From Neisseria subflava (GTDB lineage Bacteria; Pseudomonadota; Gammaproteobacteria; Burkholderiales; Neisseriaceae): a stretch of DNA of 64,000 nucleotides. The DNA is taken from the NCBI RefSeq assembly GCF_005221305.1, contig NZ_CP039887.1, positions 2,131,660-2,195,659 on the forward strand, read 5' to 3'. Below the pieces are notes generated by a model. That model was not told the origin of the DNA and ran no database searches. It worked only from the letters and a program-made list of their open reading frames with translations. Within the stretch, counting starts at the first letter, position 1. Each line of letters begins with the position of its first letter. The translations under genes were made by a program, and so were the position numbers. Below are positions 41,963-50,769 of the stretch, piece after piece.

Positions 41963-43276
41963 TTAAAGCGTTTTTTTATCCAACTCGGCAATAATCAGCA
42001 AGCCGCTGTCAAAGCGTCGGCTGTCGGCCAGTTTCAGACGGCCTTGATGGCGTTTGACAATGGTGTCTGCAATGGAAAGCCCCAGGCCGGTGCCTTGTTG
42101 TTCGGTGCCGAGAATGCGGTAGAAGGGGTCGATAACGCGTTGGCGTTCGCTTGGGGGAATGCCGGGGCCGTCGTCTTCCACCCAGATGTTGAGGTATTCG
42201 GCGGTTTCGTCAAAGCCCAAATCGATGCGGCCGCCTTTGGGAGTGTAGCGGATGGCGTTGTCGGTAAAGGTTTTGATGAGGGTGTAGATTTCGGTGTCGT
42301 CGGCGTGGATTTGGCAGTCGTTTTCAACGGCGACGCCGATGTCTTGACCTTTGGCCAGCGCCAGCGGCATGAGTTCCTGCAAGACGCGACGGAACTGGTT
42401 TTGCAGGCTGATCAGGGTTTTGGGGCGTTGGGTTTCGGGTGCTTGGGCGCGTGCGAGGGAAAGGAGTTGCTCGAGCAGGTGGCGGTTGCGCTGTATGCTT
42501 TGTTGCAACAGGGCGGACTGCTCGCGCGCTTCGGCGGACAGCTGTATATTGTTGAGCCGCTCTGCCTGAAGGGAAAGGGCAGTCATGGGGCTGCGCAATT
42601 CGTGTGCGGCATCGGCGATAAAGCGTTGCTGTTGGCGGACGTTTTCGTCGGTACGTTGCAACAGGTTGTTGATGGCGACGATAAAGCCTTGGATTTCGCT
42701 GGGAATGTCTTGCGTGTCCATCGGTGAGAGGTCGTTGATTTGGCGTTGTTCCAAATCGTTGGACAGGGTTTTGACGGAACGCATGGCGCAATGGGTAATC
42801 CAGACGGTGAGCAGGATAATCAGGGGCATGGCGAGGAGCATGGGGAGGATGCTCTGCACGGCGGCCATTTCGGCCAGCTCTTCGCGATAGTCGCTTTCCT
42901 GCATGACGGCGATGCGGCCTTGCTTGGTATTACGGGTATAAACGCGGTAGTAATCGTCGTCGTCATCGGCCTGAATGGTGTGCAGGCCGTCTGAAATCTG
43001 CTCAGGCAGGCTGACAATGGGGTTGGGCGTATTGGGAAATTGAACGGAAATCTTGTTGTCGTTGTCGAGCGAGTGATTTTCGTCATCGGCATCGCTCGGG
43101 TCGAGATAGTTCGCAACTTGGCGCAACAGGTCGTCTTGAACCTCTTGGGTCTCGTGATAAGTATCGTAATATGAAAATATGCCTGCAAGAATGGAGAGGG
43201 GCAGGAGCATGCAGATCAAGGCGAGGCTGATCTTAACTTGCAGGGATTGTTTGATGGTGTGGATAAGGCGTTGCAT
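41963..43276 (-). CDS. Sensor histidine kinase (QseC/PmrB-like)
   Basis: The 437-residue kinase has two membrane helices (about 16-36 and 143-164) enclosing a 105-residue periplasmic sensor with strongly acidic patches (D-A-D-D-E at 62-66 and five aspartates at 104-108). A HAMP linker follows, then the phosphoacceptor H225 in D-A-A-H-E-L-R-S-P and the ATPase boxes N-A-I-R-Y-T-P, D-D-G-P-G-I-P and G-T-G-L-G-L-S. Acidic sensor loops of this kind bind divalent cations or cationic peptides in PhoQ/PmrB-type sensors, which is only suggestive here. Its gene follows the response regulator by 29 bases. Confidence 0.88.
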   Translation of the reverse strand: MQRLIHTIKQSLQVKISLALICMLLPLSILAGIFSYYDTYHETQEVQDDLLRQVANYLDPSDADDENHSLDNDNKISVQFPNTPNPIVSLPEQISDGLHTIQADDDDDYYRVYTRNTKQGRIAVMQESDYREELAEMAAVQSILPMLLAMPLIILLTVWITHCAMRSVKTLSNDLEQRQINDLSPMDTQDIPSEIQGFIVAINNLLQRTDENVRQQQRFIADAAHELRSPMTALSLQAERLNNIQLSAEAREQSALLQQSIQRNRHLLEQLLSLARAQAPETQRPKTLISLQNQFRRVLQELMPLALAKGQDIGVAVENDCQIHADDTEIYTLIKTFTDNAIRYTPKGGRIDLGFDETAEYLNIWVEDDGPGIPPSERQRVIDPFYRILGTEQQGTGLGLSIADTIVKRHQGRLKLADSRRFDSGLLIIAELDKKTL

Positions 43277-43305
43277 GGTTTGTGTGTTGGTGTTGTTTTG
43301 GTTTT

Positions 43306-43983
43306 TCAGACGGCCTGGTTGTTTTGTGCAACCAGCCAGCCGACTCCGCGGACGTTTTGAATCGCTTCTTTGCCGAGTTTTTTGCGTAAGGCGTGAATCA
43401 GGAAGTCAACGGCGTTGCTTTCGACTTCTTCGCCCCAGCCGTAGATTTTATCTTCCAAATCGCTGCGCGATAGAATCATGCCCGGACGCAGCAGCAGGGC
43501 TTGGAGGACGGCAAATTCTTTGTTGCTGAGCATGATGGCCTGTTCCTGCCCGACCACTTCCGCCTGATGGGTGGAAGGGTTGAGCGTGATGATGCCGTTG
43601 CTCAGCAGCGTTTGCGCCTGTCCGCCGTGTCGGCGCAATACGGCGCGCATACGGGCTTGCAGTTCCGCCATGTCGAAGGGTTTGACGATGTAGTCGTCTG
43701 CGCCGCCGTCTAGGCCGTTGAGGCGGCTGTGCAAATCGTCGCGCGCGGTCACGATTAAGACGGGTACGGTGCAGCCGCCATTACGGATTTGCGCCAATAC
43801 GTCCAAACCGTCTTTGCCGGGCAAACCCAAATCTAAGAGCAGCAAATCGTATGCCTGCGCAGCCACTGCTGCGGCAACTTCCGAACCGCGACTGACCCAA
43901 TCGACAGCGTAGCCGGTGTCTTTCAGGTTGGCGCTGACGGCTTGGGCAATCATGGCATCGTCTTCAACCAATAATACGCGCAT
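43306..43983 (-). CDS. OmpR/PmrA-type response regulator
   Basis: The 225-residue regulator starts at 43983 (MRVLLVEDDAMIAQAV); the longer in-frame start lacks family residues. The receiver domain has the acidic pair at 8-9, phosphoacceptor D51 and K101, and a winged-helix DNA-binding domain covers about 130-220 (S-N-K-E-F-A-V-L-Q-A-L-L; V-R-G-V-G-W). It resembles QseB/PmrA rather than the MisR/CpxR type. The C-terminus Q-A-V-stop is encoded by an uptake sequence. It is upstream of, and probably co-transcribed with, the sensor kinase. Confidence 0.9.
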   Translation of the reverse strand: MRVLLVEDDAMIAQAVSANLKDTGYAVDWVSRGSEVAAAVAAQAYDLLLLDLGLPGKDGLDVLAQIRNGGCTVPVLIVTARDDLHSRLNGLDGGADDYIVKPFDMAELQARMRAVLRRHGGQAQTLLSNGIITLNPSTHQAEVVGQEQAIMLSNKEFAVLQALLLRPGMILSRSDLEDKIYGWGEEVESNAVDFLIHALRKKLGKEAIQNVRGVGWLVAQNNQAV

Positions 43984-44080
43984 GGAAGTTCTCCGGAGGA
44001 TGGGTGGATAGGGATTATAACCGCACTCAATTAGTAAAAATTTAGGAAGGGTCGAAAAACTGATTTTTTGCAAAAGATGA

Positions 44081-44110
44081 GGCCGTCTGAAATTCGGTTT
44101 TCAGACGGCC
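44081..44110. terminator. Uptake-sequence terminator after the FMN reductase gene
   Basis: GGCCGTCTGAA-ATTCGGTT-TTCAGACGGCC lies 18 bases past the reductase stop on the minus strand. Confidence 0.8.
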
Positions 44111-44128
44111 TGTATGCTTCAATCCCGA

Positions 44129-44695
44129 TTATTTAGGGTTTTTCTCAATCAAGGCAACCAATTGGTCGATATAGCCTTGAACAAAGCCGCGCGCGGATTC
44201 GATGAGCTGGCCGTTGTCGTCAAACAGGGTAGGCGAGTTGCCGAGGAACACTTCCGGTTGGCCGGTCAGCGGCATATCGAAATACGAAAGGGCAAGGCGC
44301 AGATTTTTTTGCGCGCTATAACCGCCCATTTTGCCGACAGAATGGCTGATGATGCCGGCAGGTGTTTTTTTCCAGGCAACATCGGCATTGGGTTTGGAGC
44401 CGATGTCGATGGCGTTTTTCAGGCAGGCCGGTACGGTGCGGTTGTTTTCGGAAGTCACGAACAATACGCCGGCAGAGGCTTTGATGGTTTCGCGGAACTC
44501 GGTATAGCTGGACGGAGTAGGGAAGTCGGTAACGGCAGGATCGTCGTAGTCGAAGTTGTACAAAGGCAAATGCCCGATTTCGACGATTTGCGCTTCGTAG
44601 CCTTCGGGGAACATGGAAATGACGTTTTGTGCGACTTTTCGTGCAAACGAGCCTTTACGCAGGCTGCCGACCAAGATGCTGACTTTCTTTGACAT
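44129..44695 (-). CDS. NADPH-dependent FMN reductase family protein
   Basis: The 188-residue flavodoxin-fold protein starts MSKKVSILVGSLRKGSFARK; G-S-L-R-K-G-S-F is the FMN phosphate loop of the NADPH-dependent FMN/azoreductase family. The second FMN contact is T-S-E-N-N-R-T-V-P, and later K-T-P-A-G-I-I-S-H-S-V-G-K-M-G-G binds the isoalloxazine region. It probably reduces quinones, azo compounds or FMN. It is divergent from the DHA2 transporter gene, with a 143-base shared control region, so the two could be co-regulated. Confidence 0.9.
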   Translation of the reverse strand: MSKKVSILVGSLRKGSFARKVAQNVISMFPEGYEAQIVEIGHLPLYNFDYDDPAVTDFPTPSSYTEFRETIKASAGVLFVTSENNRTVPACLKNAIDIGSKPNADVAWKKTPAGIISHSVGKMGGYSAQKNLRLALSYFDMPLTGQPEVFLGNSPTLFDDNGQLIESARGFVQGYIDQLVALIEKNPK

Positions 44696-44838
44696 GTTTT
44701 TCTCCTATTTAATAATAAAAAATAAAAATGAAAACGATTCTAAATTTTAGTGTTGTCTGGGGAAACGGTCAAGGTTTCAGACGGCCTGTCAAAACGGTTT
44801 ATGCTAAAATAACGGTTTCGCTGATATTTCAAATTATT

Positions 44839-46266
44839 ATGCACGCTTCTGATTCGCAAGAGGGCGAAACGGCACACGAATACTACGCCGACAATCCCGA
44901 CTTTCCTGCTAAAACCATTGTCGCCACCTTATTCATCGGCGCATTTTTCGGCTATCTCAACGACACGCTGCTGAATGTCGCGCTCACGCCGATTATGAAG
45001 GATTTCGGTGTCGATAAGACCACGGTCCAATGGCTGACGACGGGCTTTTTGCTGGTGATGGGCGCGTTTACACCGATTACAGCAGGCGTGATTCAATGGT
45101 TTGAAACGCGCAAAATGGTGCTGTTTACGCAGGCAACGTTTTTAGCTGGCTCGCTGATTTGCGCGTTTGCACCGACGTTTGGCGTATTGGTGGTCGGGCG
45201 TATGGTACAGGCAGTGTCTGCCGCGTTTTTTGTCCCGCTTCTGTTTAACGGCGTATTGTCGATTTTCCCGCCCAACAAGCGCGGAACGGCGATGGGCGTC
45301 ATTACCATGATGTTTACCGCCGCGCCTGCAATGGGGCCGACGCTGTCGGGCATCATCATCGACTATACGCATTGGCGTGTGCTGTTCGGTTTTACCGCGC
45401 CGTTTATGTTGGCGGCGATGGTGCTGGTGGGCAAATATTTGACGGTCAATTTGAGCAACATCAGCCGTCCGAAAATCGATATGTTGTCGGCAGTTTTGTC
45501 GATTGCGGGCTTCGGCGGGCTGGTTTATGCGAGCAGTAATTTTGCCCATATGCCGCTGGTGGAATTTGTCCTGCTCTTTGCCGCTTCCGTTGTGCTGGTG
45601 GGGTGGTTTGCGCACCGTCAGTTCCGTTTGGCTACGCCGTTGTTGAACCTTCGTTCGTTTGAATACAAACAGTTCAGATATTGCGTTGTGATTTTGGCCG
45701 GTGCGATATTCCTGTTCTTGGGCTTGGAGCTGATGGTGCCGATGTACACGCAGCAAGTGTTGATGCTGACCGGTACGGCAACCGGCCTGATTCTGATGCC
45801 TGCCAGTATTGCCCAAGCGGTTGCTGCGCCTTTGTTCGGCAAATTATTGGACAAAAAGGGCGGACGCTTTGTCGTCTTGCCGGCAACAGTGATGCTGGTG
45901 GTGTCGCTGGCGGTATTGTGGCTGTTTTTGCGGATTGATACGCAAGTGGTGATGCTGACAGCGATGTTTACGCTGTTGGCGCTTTCCGTGTCTGCTTGTG
46001 TAACCGGCGAAACCCATGGTCTGAACGCGTTGCCGAAAATGCTCAATCCGCACGGCGCGGCGATTCTGACCACCATCAACCCGATTGCCGGTGCCATCGG
46101 CGCGGCGTTTTTTGTCGGTGCGACCAATATCGGCGAGAAACTTTCCAGCGCAGATATGCCGCAACAGGCAATGCTGGACGGTATCCATTTGGCGATGGGT
46201 TGCGCTTTGGTTGTCGGTGTTGTGGTCGTCATGTTTGCTTTGCGTTTGAAAGCGCATCAGAAATAA
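44839..46266 (+). CDS. DHA2-family multidrug efflux MFS transporter
   Basis: I start the protein at ATG 44839 (MHASDSQEGETAHEYY) because the longer frame from 44728 translates non-conserved sequence containing an uptake sequence and probably the promoter. The 475-residue product has about 14 membrane helices and the EmrB/QacA (DHA2) pattern: L-N-V-A-L-T-P-I-M-K-D-F, W-L-T-T-G-F-L-L, then V-G-R-M-V-Q-A-V-S-A-A-F and G-R-F in the motif-A loops. It exports drugs or toxic compounds by proton antiport. No membrane-fusion partner (EmrA) is adjacent, so it probably works in the inner membrane alone. Confidence 0.87.
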   Translation: MHASDSQEGETAHEYYADNPDFPAKTIVATLFIGAFFGYLNDTLLNVALTPIMKDFGVDKTTVQWLTTGFLLVMGAFTPITAGVIQWFETRKMVLFTQATFLAGSLICAFAPTFGVLVVGRMVQAVSAAFFVPLLFNGVLSIFPPNKRGTAMGVITMMFTAAPAMGPTLSGIIIDYTHWRVLFGFTAPFMLAAMVLVGKYLTVNLSNISRPKIDMLSAVLSIAGFGGLVYASSNFAHMPLVEFVLLFAASVVLVGWFAHRQFRLATPLLNLRSFEYKQFRYCVVILAGAIFLFLGLELMVPMYTQQVLMLTGTATGLILMPASIAQAVAAPLFGKLLDKKGGRFVVLPATVMLVVSLAVLWLFLRIDTQVVMLTAMFTLLALSVSACVTGETHGLNALPKMLNPHGAAILTTINPIAGAIGAAFFVGATNIGEKLSSADMPQQAMLDGIHLAMGCALVVGVVVVMFALRLKAHQK

Positions 46267-46272
46267 AGAAAA

Positions 46273-46299
46273 AGGCCGTCTGAAACGTTCAGACGGCCT
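46273..46299. terminator. Uptake-sequence terminator after the DHA2 transporter
   Basis: AGGCCGTCTGAA-ACG-TTCAGACGGCCT, 6 bases past the stop. Confidence 0.85.
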
Positions 46300-46337
46300 A
46301 AGTACCTCGTAAGAATTTATAAGATTTTTGTAATGCA

Positions 46338-47750
46338 ATGAAGTTAAAAAGTATTTTATCAGTCGGCCTGATGATGGCGGTTTGTCCGTCATGGGCTTTG
46401 GATTTCGGACGTATTCCTGAAAATGAAATTTCCGTTTATGTGCAGGAATTGGACAGCGGCAAAGTGATTGCCGAACACCGTGCCGATGAATTGCGCAATC
46501 CTGCTTCGACCATGAAGCTGGTAACGGCGTTTACCGCGTTTCGTATGCTGGGCGGCGATTATCGTTGGAAAACGGAGTTTAAAACCAACGGCTCAATCAA
46601 AGGTGATACGTTGAAAGGCAATGTGTATTGGGTAGGGAGCGGCGATCCTGTGTTTGACCAGCATGATTTGGTGAAAATGCAGCAACAGATGCGCGATAAG
46701 GGCATACGCCATATTGACGGACATCTGATACTCGACCGCAGCCTGTGGGGTGATGTGAAGAATCCGGATGATTTTGCTTCCGATTCTGCCGAAAGCTTTA
46801 TGACGCCGCCCGATCCCAATATGTTGGCGTATAAAACTGTTGAACTCCGTGCTGAAAAAGAAGAAGACGGAAGCTTGGTCATCCGTACCAATCCGCCGCT
46901 GCCAAATCTGAACATTCAAAACAAATTGACGCTTGAGAATAAAGAAGGGAAATGTGGTGTTTTAAAAAGCCACATGAAGACTTCCTATAAAAACAATACG
47001 CTGACCGTGTCGGGCAAGCTGCCGGAAAGCTGCTTGGGCAAAGAGCTGTATCTGAATATGTACAGCATGAAAGAATATGTCGGCAAAAGTTTTGTGAACC
47101 AATGGCGTCAACAAGGCGGTACGGTTTCAGACGGCCTGACGACAGGTGTCGCGCCTCATGATGCACATGTGTTGGCAAGCCATCTATCCAAACCGCTTAC
47201 CGATATCCTCACCGATATGAACAAGCATTCCAATAATCTGATTGCCCGTTCGGTTTTCCTTAAATTTGCCGGAAATATATCTGATTACAAGCAGGCGCAG
47301 GCCAAGGCCGCGTCTATCGTAAAAAGTGAGCTGGCGGTTGCCGGTATCAATACGGAAGGGCTGGTGCTGGAAAACGGCTCAGGTCTGTCTCGCGTCGAAC
47401 GGCTCAATGCGCGCATGATGGCGCAAATGTTGGAAAAAGCCTACTTCAGCCCGTTTAAAAACGAGTTTATCAGTACGTTGCCGATTGCCGGAAAAGACGG
47501 CACGCTTAAAACACGCTTGAAGCAGCCTGGTGAAAACCTGCGCCTCAAAACCGGTACGCTTAAAGATGTCCGCGCATTGGCAGGGTATTGGTTGGACGAA
47601 AAGCCGTTGCTGGTTGTTGTGATTATCAACAGCCAAAAATCAACCGATTATTTACGCGATTTGGATAAGTTGGTGTCTAAAATTGTTCAGCCCGGTGGCG
47701 AACATTGGATTGATGCTAAGGCTTCCTGCATGATTAGGTATCAGGCTTGA
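46338..47750 (+). CDS. dacB: D-alanyl-D-alanine carboxypeptidase/endopeptidase (PBP4 family)
   Basis: The 470-residue periplasmic enzyme has a signal peptide cut after P-S-W-A (residue 20). The class C PBP motifs are S57-T-M-K60, the S-N-N motif in N-K-H-S-N-N-L-I-A-R and K-T-G-T in R-L-K-T-G-T. The large insertion domain between the S-x-x-K and S-N-N motifs (about 75-260) is typical of DacB/PBP4, corresponding to PBP3 of gonococci. It trims or hydrolyses peptidoglycan crosslinks. The start follows the previous terminator closely. An uptake sequence lies within it near 47127. Confidence 0.94.
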   Translation: MKLKSILSVGLMMAVCPSWALDFGRIPENEISVYVQELDSGKVIAEHRADELRNPASTMKLVTAFTAFRMLGGDYRWKTEFKTNGSIKGDTLKGNVYWVGSGDPVFDQHDLVKMQQQMRDKGIRHIDGHLILDRSLWGDVKNPDDFASDSAESFMTPPDPNMLAYKTVELRAEKEEDGSLVIRTNPPLPNLNIQNKLTLENKEGKCGVLKSHMKTSYKNNTLTVSGKLPESCLGKELYLNMYSMKEYVGKSFVNQWRQQGGTVSDGLTTGVAPHDAHVLASHLSKPLTDILTDMNKHSNNLIARSVFLKFAGNISDYKQAQAKAASIVKSELAVAGINTEGLVLENGSGLSRVERLNARMMAQMLEKAYFSPFKNEFISTLPIAGKDGTLKTRLKQPGENLRLKTGTLKDVRALAGYWLDEKPLLVVVIINSQKSTDYLRDLDKLVSKIVQPGGEHWIDAKASCMIRYQA

Positions 47751-47759
47751 TAAGCTAAA

Positions 47760-47801
47760 AAAGGCCGTCTGAAAATGTATTGACGTTTTCAGACGGCCTT
47801 T
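47760..47801. terminator. Uptake-sequence terminator after dacB
   Basis: AAAGGCCGTCTGAAAA and TTTTCAGACGGCCTTT form a long stem 10 bases past dacB. The following 200 bases up to the tRNA terminator contain no gene I can support. Confidence 0.85.
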
Positions 47802-48000
47802 GTGTAAGAAGGGGAGGCAAGTATTTATGTCTATTTTTGAAGATGATTTAGGGATTTGATAAATAAGCGTTTGGTGTGAATCAGCTTGAGGTAGATGATC
47901 TTTCAGGATTTAAACCGTATGTCTGCTTTATTGTGCTGTCCTGTTTATACTATCTAAAAAGCTTGATTTTTTATAAAAAGGCATAGGGTACAGACGAAAA

Positions 48001-48026
48001 AAATACCGGTAAAAACCGGTATTTTT
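48001..48026 (-). terminator. Terminator of the tRNA operon
   Basis: AAATACCGGT-TTTT-ACCGGTATTT on the minus strand with a run of six to seven T, 14 bases past the last tRNA-Asp. Confidence 0.88.
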
Positions 48027-48039
48027 ATTTTTAACTTGA

Positions 48040-48116
48040 TGGCGCGGCGGACGGGGCTCGAACCCGCGACCCCCGGCGTGACAGGCCGGTACTCTAACCA
48101 ACTGAGCTACCACCGC
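48040..48116 (-). tRNA. tRNA-Asp (GTC), second copy
   Basis: The reverse strand reads GCGGTGG at the 5' end, the D-arm GCTC-AGTTGGTTA-GAGT and the anticodon loop CTGTCAC (anticodon GTC). The T-arm is GCGGG-TTCGAGC-CCCGT, the acceptor 3' strand is CCGCCGC, and GCCA ends the gene. All arms pair; 77 nt with an encoded CCA. The sequence is identical to the copy at 48264-48340. It is the last gene of the four-tRNA operon. Confidence 0.97.
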
Positions 48117-48148
48117 GCATCCATTGTCAGGGACAATGAAAAGGAAAG

Positions 48149-48224
48149 TGGTGGGTGATGACGGAGTCGAACCGCCGACATTCTGCTTGTAAGGCAGACG
48201 CTCTACCAACTGAGCTAATCACCC
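48149..48224 (-). tRNA. tRNA-Val (TAC), second copy
   Basis: The reverse strand reads GGGTGAT at the 5' end, the anticodon loop CTTACAA (anticodon TAC), the T-arm GGCGG-TTCGACT-CCGTC and ATCACCC-ACCA at the end; 76 nt with encoded CCA. It is identical to the copy at 48374-48449. Confidence 0.97.
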
Positions 48225-48263
48225 GAAAAAGGGAGATACTGAAGAATCAGTATTTTTAAATAA

Positions 48264-48340
48264 TGGCGCGGCGGACGGGGCTCGAACCCGCGACCCCCGG
48301 CGTGACAGGCCGGTACTCTAACCAACTGAGCTACCACCGC
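48264..48340 (-). tRNA. tRNA-Asp (GTC), first copy
   Basis: It has the same 77-nt sequence as the downstream copy, with anticodon GTC in CTGTCAC and encoded CCA. The spacer to the preceding tRNA-Val (GACAATG type hairpin) is nearly the same as in the other Val-Asp pair. Confidence 0.97.
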
Positions 48341-48373
48341 GCATCCACTGTCAAAGACAATGAAAAAGAAACT

Positions 48374-48449
48374 TGGTGGGTGATGACGGAGTCGAACCGC
48401 CGACATTCTGCTTGTAAGGCAGACGCTCTACCAACTGAGCTAATCACCC
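48374..48449 (-). tRNA. tRNA-Val (TAC), first copy
   Basis: This is the first gene of the tRNA operon; anticodon TAC in CTTACAA, standard cloverleaf, encoded CCA, 76 nt. Its 5' end lies about 24 bases downstream of a good -10 box. Confidence 0.97.
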
Positions 48450-48472
48450 ATGCGCAAAATTGCGAAGACGCT

Positions 48473-48501
48473 ATTAAACCAAAAAATCCTGATATGCGCA
48501 A
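48473..48501 (-). promoter_or_regulatory. Promoter of the tRNA operon
   Basis: On the minus strand TTGCGC (48496-48501) is followed after 17 bases by TTTAAT (48473-48478), giving a leader of roughly 17 bases before tRNA-Val. A GC-rich discriminator (AGCGTC) follows the -10, as at stringently controlled tRNA promoters. Confidence 0.65.
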
Positions 48502-48518
48502 GATTTATTTGCCGATAA

Positions 48519-50501
48519 TTAGATATCTCCCTGCAAGCACCAGTTTTCAAAGGAAATAATTTCTTCCTGCTTGCCTGCGACAACCAAAATGTCGCCGGTT
48601 TCTAGAACGAAATCAGGGTCAAGGTCCTGGATTTTTCCGGTATTGCGGCGGATAAACAATAGTTTCAGATAATGCGCTGCCAATGGCAATTCACGGATGG
48701 TTTTGCCGATGGCGTATGCTTCGCCTTGCAATGGGAAGGCATGGCGGCAGACGGCCTTGCTGTCTTCGTCGGAGAAGCTGTCATCATCACTGCCGACAAA
48801 CAAGTCCTGCAAAGATGCATAGCGGCTGTGACGGATATGGGTTATGGTTTGATAAACATGGTTGTAGGAGAGGCCGTGGCCCAACATGGCATAGCTTGCC
48901 AGCACCAGGCTGGTTTCTTTGGTATCGGAGACGGTTTCTTCCGCACCCATTTCGGTAAAGGTTTTAACGTAATCGTCATTGGTGGCGCGAACATAAACCG
49001 GCATGCTCGGATGCATAGACATGATGTTGCCGAGAACATGTTGGGTCTCGTGCATATTGTTCAGCGTGATGACCACCATTTTGGCGCGTCCCAAGCCGGC
49101 GGCTTCCAAGACTTCGCGGCGTTTGGCATCGCCAAAGGAAACCGGCTCGCCTGCGTTGCGTGCCACTTGTACGCGGGCAATGTCCAAGTCAAGGGCAAAG
49201 TAGGGGATGCCTTCTTGCGCCAATACACGGGCAACCGATTGACCGCCGCGTCCGAAACCGATAATCAGGACGTGTTCGGATTTGCTCATGGTTTCCACCA
49301 ACATAGAGTGTAAGTCCAAGGCTTTCATGTCCCAGTCGGATTTAACGAAGCGGCTGACGATGGCATCGCTGCTGCCTAAAATGAATGGTGCGGCAATCAT
49401 GGAGAGCAAGACGGCTGCAGTGGCCGCTTGTTCCAATTCAGGCGAAACCATATTGATTTTGCTGGAAATGGCCAGCATCACGAAGCCGAACTCGCCGCCT
49501 TGCGCCAAATAAAACGCACTTTTGAGGCTGTCGCCCACAGGGTTTTTCATGCGCAAAGCGATGATGAAGACGACCAGTGCTTTCAAGACCAACAGGATTG
49601 CCAACAAAATCAGGATTTGCTGCCAGTTGCCAATCAGCGCCTGAATATTGAGCTTCATACCGACGGTAATGAAGAAGAAGCCCAACAGGATGTCGCGGAA
49701 TGGACGGATGTCGTCTTCCACTTGAATGCGGTATTCGGTTTCGGAAAGCAGCATACCGGCGACGAATGCGCCCAATGCCATAGACAGGCCTTCAAGCTCT
49801 GTCAGATAGGCCACGCCCAAAGTAACCAGCAAAACGTTGATCATGAAGAGTTCGGACGATTTGCGTTTGGCAACCAGTCTGAACCAGCGTGACATCACAC
49901 GGCTGCCGACAACAAACAAAATGCCCAAGGTCAGCAACATTTTCAAACCGGCCAAGCCCAGCTCTACCCACAAGTTGCCTTCGCTGCCGCCAGCAAGTGC
50001 CGGAATCAGAATCATCAGCGGTACCACGGCAATATCTTGCATCAGCAAAACGCCCATGGCCATTTGACCATGCGGCTGACCCAGCTCGGTTTTCTCCGAC
50101 AGAATGCGGCTGACGATGGCGGTGGACGACATGGTCAGTGCGCCCGCAGTGGCAAACGCCCAGTTAAACGGCGTGCCCATTGCCATCAAAATGCCCATAA
50201 TCGAGAGCATGGTAATGATGACTTGCAAAACGCCCAAGCCGAATACGAGGCGGCGCATGGCTTTGAGTTTGGGTAGGGAGAATTCGAGACCGATGCTGAA
50301 CATCAAGAACACAATGCCGATTTCTCCCAAATAGTCGGTGGCGTGGCTTTGTGGAATCAGTTTGAACATGCCCGGACCGGCAATAAAACCGACCAAAAGA
50401 TAACCGAGCATGGAAGGAATGTTGAACTTGCGGCAGCAGATAACCGTAATGACGGAAACCAACAGGACAATGACAATGGGACCGAGGGAGAATTCGTGCA
50501 T
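48519..50501 (-). CDS. Kef-type K+/H+ antiporter with TrkA-N and TrkA-C domains
   Basis: The 660-residue protein has about 12-13 membrane helices of the CPA2 (KefB/KefC/YbaL) exchanger in residues 1-385. A cytosolic TrkA-N Rossmann domain begins H-V-L-I-I-G-F-G-R-G-G-Q-S-V-A-R at about 415, and a TrkA-C domain forms the end (about 570-655). Such proteins release K+ in exchange for H+ when gated by nucleotides or glutathione adducts. Adjacent kefF/kefG-type ancillary genes are not present, so the ligand is uncertain. It stands alone between the tRNA operon and fabG. Confidence 0.9.
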   Translation of the reverse strand: MHEFSLGPIVIVLLVSVITVICCRKFNIPSMLGYLLVGFIAGPGMFKLIPQSHATDYLGEIGIVFLMFSIGLEFSLPKLKAMRRLVFGLGVLQVIITMLSIMGILMAMGTPFNWAFATAGALTMSSTAIVSRILSEKTELGQPHGQMAMGVLLMQDIAVVPLMILIPALAGGSEGNLWVELGLAGLKMLLTLGILFVVGSRVMSRWFRLVAKRKSSELFMINVLLVTLGVAYLTELEGLSMALGAFVAGMLLSETEYRIQVEDDIRPFRDILLGFFFITVGMKLNIQALIGNWQQILILLAILLVLKALVVFIIALRMKNPVGDSLKSAFYLAQGGEFGFVMLAISSKINMVSPELEQAATAAVLLSMIAAPFILGSSDAIVSRFVKSDWDMKALDLHSMLVETMSKSEHVLIIGFGRGGQSVARVLAQEGIPYFALDLDIARVQVARNAGEPVSFGDAKRREVLEAAGLGRAKMVVITLNNMHETQHVLGNIMSMHPSMPVYVRATNDDYVKTFTEMGAEETVSDTKETSLVLASYAMLGHGLSYNHVYQTITHIRHSRYASLQDLFVGSDDDSFSDEDSKAVCRHAFPLQGEAYAIGKTIRELPLAAHYLKLLFIRRNTGKIQDLDPDFVLETGDILVVAGKQEEIISFENWCLQGDI

Positions 50502-50726
50502 AGAGTGGGCGGCCTTTCGTTAAAAGTAGCTATTGTTATATAGGCCGTCTGAAACACGTCGAAAACCGACAGCAAAACCAAATAAAAACGCACAGAATGA
50601 ACTTCATTTCTGCGATTTGATTTCCCGTATCATGCTTATTTGGACTTACTGTTTCGAGCGTTATCTAACGGATTATTAAGATTATATCAAGATAGAATGT
50701 AAAGTAGTGTTTTGATTGACAAAAAG

Positions 50727-50751
50727 GGCCGTCTGAAATATTCAGACGGCC
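50727..50751. terminator. Uptake-sequence terminator after fabG
   Basis: GGCCGTCTGAA-ATA-TTCAGACGGCC followed by T-run/A-run; 19 bases past the fabG stop on the minus strand. The remaining intergenic sequence up to the antiporter start (50502-50726) shows no gene. Confidence 0.85.
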
Positions 50752-50769
50752 TTTAAATAAACAAACGGT

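Noticed and set aside
47827..47859. Ten-codon frame MSIFEDDLGI with a GGGGAGG site
   Set aside because: Too short to distinguish from chance; no neighbour or structure supports it.
48040..48559. Short protein frames overlapping the tRNA genes
   Set aside because: They are translations of tRNA sequence; the repeated protein stretches reflect the duplicated tRNAs.
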